DNA of 8,079 nucleotides, taken from Candidatus Binataceae bacterium. GTDB lineage: Bacteria; Desulfobacterota; Binatia; Binatales; Binataceae. The stretch lies in the NCBI GenBank assembly GCA_030042765.1, contig JASHZA010000370.1, positions 1 through 8,079 of the forward strand. Reading direction: 5' to 3'. The notes beneath the pieces were generated by a model. It was not told the origin of the DNA, did not search any database, and was given only the letters and a program-made list of their open reading frames with translations. The position numbers and the translations under genes were made by a program. Each line of letters begins with the position of its first letter. Positions within the stretch are counted from its first letter, which is position 1. Shown here in pieces: positions 6,112 through 8,079 of this stretch.

Positions 6112-8079
6112 ATGGGCGGAGATAAACGACGAGAATGGTCGATCGAGCGCCTGCCGCTCGAACTTGAGTGTACCCCATCGACCCAGGATGAGACATTTCG
6201 AATCGCTCTCGATATGTTGCCCGAACCGGCGATAATTGTTGATCGACACCGCGTCGTTCTCAAAGCAAATTCCGACGCGTTGGCGCTGCTGGAAGCCGAT
6301 AGGGCCGACCAGGTCCTAGGAAAGAGCATCTTAACTTTCATGTTGATGGAGCCGCGGCAGCTTGAACGAACGATGTCAGACCTGCTGCGGGGCAGCGCGA
6401 TCCGCTTTGAGACCGATATCCGAACCCTCAAGGGCAATACGCGGACACTCGAGATGCTGCAGATCCCTCTCTTCGCGCCCGACAGTGAAACACGGAAAGT
6501 TCTTAGCATCGCCCACGACATCAGCGAGCATCGGCGCTCCCAACGCGAACAGGCCTTGATGGCTGCGATTATCGAGAGCTCCGACGACGCTATATTCAGC
6601 CACTCCACCGAGATGCGGATAACAAGCTGGAACCGTGGAGCAGAGAGGCTCTTCGGTTTCGCCGCACAAGAAGCGATTGGACAGCTTACGGCCGACCTCA
6701 TAGTTCCCGCGGACTTTCGCGATGATGCGAAGGCACAGATGGAACAAGATCTCGCGGCAGTCCGAGAGAATCGATCTGTAGTTCGCCGCTCGGAGGTACG
6801 GGGTCGGAGAAAGGATGGCGTCATACTGGAGGTTTCCATGGTAGCCTCTGGGCTTCAAGACTCGCGCGGACGAATGCTTGGCATGTCTGTCATCATGCGA
6901 GACATCGGCGAACAGAAGTCGGTCGAGCACGAGCTGGCCTTACTGGCCGCAATTGTCGCCTCCTCCGACGATGCTATATTGAGTATCTCCCCTGAAGGCA
7001 AGCTGACGAGCTGGAATCAAAGCGCTGAGAGACTCTTCGGGTTCTCCCGCGACGAAGCACTAGGCCAGCCAATCACTATATACATTCCGCCCGAGCTCCA
7101 CGCTCGTGCTCAGGAGAGAATAAAGGGGCAGATTGCCTCAGCAAAGACGGGACGCATCAAAGTCGAGCGAGTGGAAGTACGGCTCCGCAAGAGGGACGGA
7201 ACGCCATTTGATGCGTCTGTAGTCTCCTACCCAATTTATGATCACCGCAATGGTAGCCTGCTGGGACTTTCGGCAATCGTCAGCGACGTTACCACTCGCA
7301 AGCGTGCTGAGCGCGAACAGGCCTTCCTGGCGGCCATCGTCAATGCCTCCGAAGACGCCATCGTCGGAGTTTCCGAGGATCACAAGATCACGAGCTGGAA
7401 TCCCGCGGCCCAAATGGCCTACGGTTACACCAGCGAGGATGCACTTGGGAAAGGACTGGACCTGTACCTTCCTCCTGATGATTTCAAACTGGTTACCGAT
7501 GCTCTCTCTCATCTTTTCCAATCCGGTCAGTCGGTTACCCTCGAGCGGCGAGCGGTTAGGAAAGACGGCTCGTCATTCGTTTCCTCGGTCAATATTTTTC
7601 CGATCCGGGATTCCGCAGGAAACATCATCGCCGGCGCCGGGATCGGTCGTGACATAACAAGGGTGAAGGAAATTGAGCGAGAGTTGCGCGAGGCTCAAGA
7701 GTATACCCGCGGCCTTATCGAGTCCTCGATTGACGCTATGGTGGTCGTGGATCCCAATCTGACCATCACGGATGCCAACGAGCAGTTGGCAAAGCTCACC
7801 GAGTTGCCAAAGAAGGTTTTGATCGGTAGCCGCTTCGACAAGTATTTTACGGATCCGGCCCGGGCCGCCGGTGCAGTTCAGAAAATTCTGACTCAGGGCT
7901 ACGTCGTCAACTACGATCTCGATTTGGTCGCCGCCGGCGGCAAGGAAGTTCAGGTTTCCTTCAACGCCTCGCTTTTCTATCGCGCAGGCAGGGTGTTCGG
8001 CATCCTTGGGGTAGCCCGAGATGTGACCGATCAACGCGCGACCGAGCGCAAACTCATTGAAGAGCAGGCGTACAGCCGC
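6112..8079 (+). CDS. Multi-PAS sensory protein, 3' end outside window
   Basis: Open frame of 656 codons from ATG 6112 to the window edge with no stop. There is no signal peptide or membrane segment, so it should be cytoplasmic. At least five PAS domains are joined by short charged helices, each ending in a D-I/V-(T/S/G) linker. PAS1 is about residues 29-140 and diverged (LDMLPEPAIIVD). PAS2 (about 148-268), PAS3 (275-394) and PAS4 (404-516) are close relatives, each with an S/ASxDAI segment, the pattern SWN followed by an aromatic-containing helix (AERLFGF or AQMAYGY), and a PAC region with RKDG or RDG. PAS5 (about 534-640) is of another subtype (YTRGLIESSIDAMVVVDP). The last residues, EEQAYSR, resemble the lead-in to PAS5, so a sixth PAS domain may follow. 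No LOV cysteine motif is visible; ligands cannot be named. The output could be a histidine kinase, a diguanylate cyclase/phosphodiesterase or something else, since none is within the window. Confidence 0.9.
   Translation, partial: MGGDKRREWSIERLPLELECTPSTQDETFRIALDMLPEPAIIVDRHRVVLKANSDALALLEADRADQVLGKSILTFMLMEPRQLERTMSDLLRGSAIRFETDIRTLKGNTRTLEMLQIPLFAPDSETRKVLSIAHDISEHRRSQREQALMAAIIESSDDAIFSHSTEMRITSWNRGAERLFGFAAQEAIGQLTADLIVPADFRDDAKAQMEQDLAAVRENRSVVRRSEVRGRRKDGVILEVSMVASGLQDSRGRMLGMSVIMRDIGEQKSVEHELALLAAIVASSDDAILSISPEGKLTSWNQSAERLFGFSRDEALGQPITIYIPPELHARAQERIKGQIASAKTGRIKVERVEVRLRKRDGTPFDASVVSYPIYDHRNGSLLGLSAIVSDVTTRKRAEREQAFLAAIVNASEDAIVGVSEDHKITSWNPAAQMAYGYTSEDALGKGLDLYLPPDDFKLVTDALSHLFQSGQSVTLERRAVRKDGSSFVSSVNIFPIRDSAGNIIAGAGIGRDITRVKEIERELREAQEYTRGLIESSIDAMVVVDPNLTITDANEQLAKLTELPKKVLIGSRFDKYFTDPARAAGAVQKILTQGYVVNYDLDLVAAGGKEVQVSFNASLFYRAGRVFGILGVARDVTDQRATERKLIEEQAYSR

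Noticed and set aside
6223..6238. Short shared string ACCGGCGATAATT in tadC and the PAS gene
   Set aside because: Both occurrences are in coding sequence with different protein contexts and no flanking similarity; it is chance.
6081..6839. A 252-codon minus-strand reading frame opposite the PAS gene
   Set aside because: The translation is rich in Ser and Arg without any domain, while the plus strand encodes clear PAS domains.
1..8079. tRNA or rRNA genes, CRISPR arrays, insertion sequences, attachment sites
   Set aside because: No tRNA-like cloverleaf, spaced repeat array, transposase or terminal inverted repeats were seen; the window is nearly full of coding sequence.

Overview
The window is a compact, almost entirely plus-strand region from a Gram-negative bacterium. 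Its core is the inner-membrane and cytoplasmic part of a Tad (tight adherence, type IVc) pilus locus. An outer-membrane beta-barrel-like protein and the start of a large multi-PAS signalling protein follow. Moderately high GC, TTG and GTG starts and a Phenol_MetA_deg-type envelope protein suggest an environmental proteobacterium or another diderm lineage. There is no rRNA or taxon-specific marker here, so the phylum is left open.

Layout: positions 1-992 hold the 3' part of tadZ/cpaE (pilus localisation ATPase; its start lies upstream of the window). Positions 1004-2392 hold tadA/cpaF (assembly ATPase), 2396-3358 tadB and 3376-4275 tadC (paired inner-membrane platform proteins). The gaps between these genes are 11, 3 and 17 bases, which indicates one operon. 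After a 232-base gap come two small Flp-type pilin genes (4508-4693 and 4737-4910). They are copies of each other within a 164-bp direct repeat about 92% identical. The second is a 57-residue (or 52-residue) gene that length cut-offs can easily miss.

Positions 4990-5979 encode a secreted protein of the Phenol_MetA_deg family, probably an outer-membrane barrel. From 6112 to the window edge runs an open reading frame with at least five PAS domains and no output domain yet visible; the gene continues beyond the window.

Functionally, TadZ would mark the assembly site, TadA would power polymerisation, TadB and TadC would form the membrane platform, and the two Flp proteins would be the pilin subunits after prepilin-peptidase processing. 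The secretin (RcpA/CpaC), RcpC/CpaB, the prepilin peptidase and TadE/F/G pseudopilins are not in the window. Any link of the barrel protein or the PAS protein to the pilus rests on proximity only. I did not find a clearly new type of system. The most notable signals are the tandem pilin duplication with a poorly initiated second copy, the strongly degenerate ATP-binding loop of TadZ, and the PAS repeat array.
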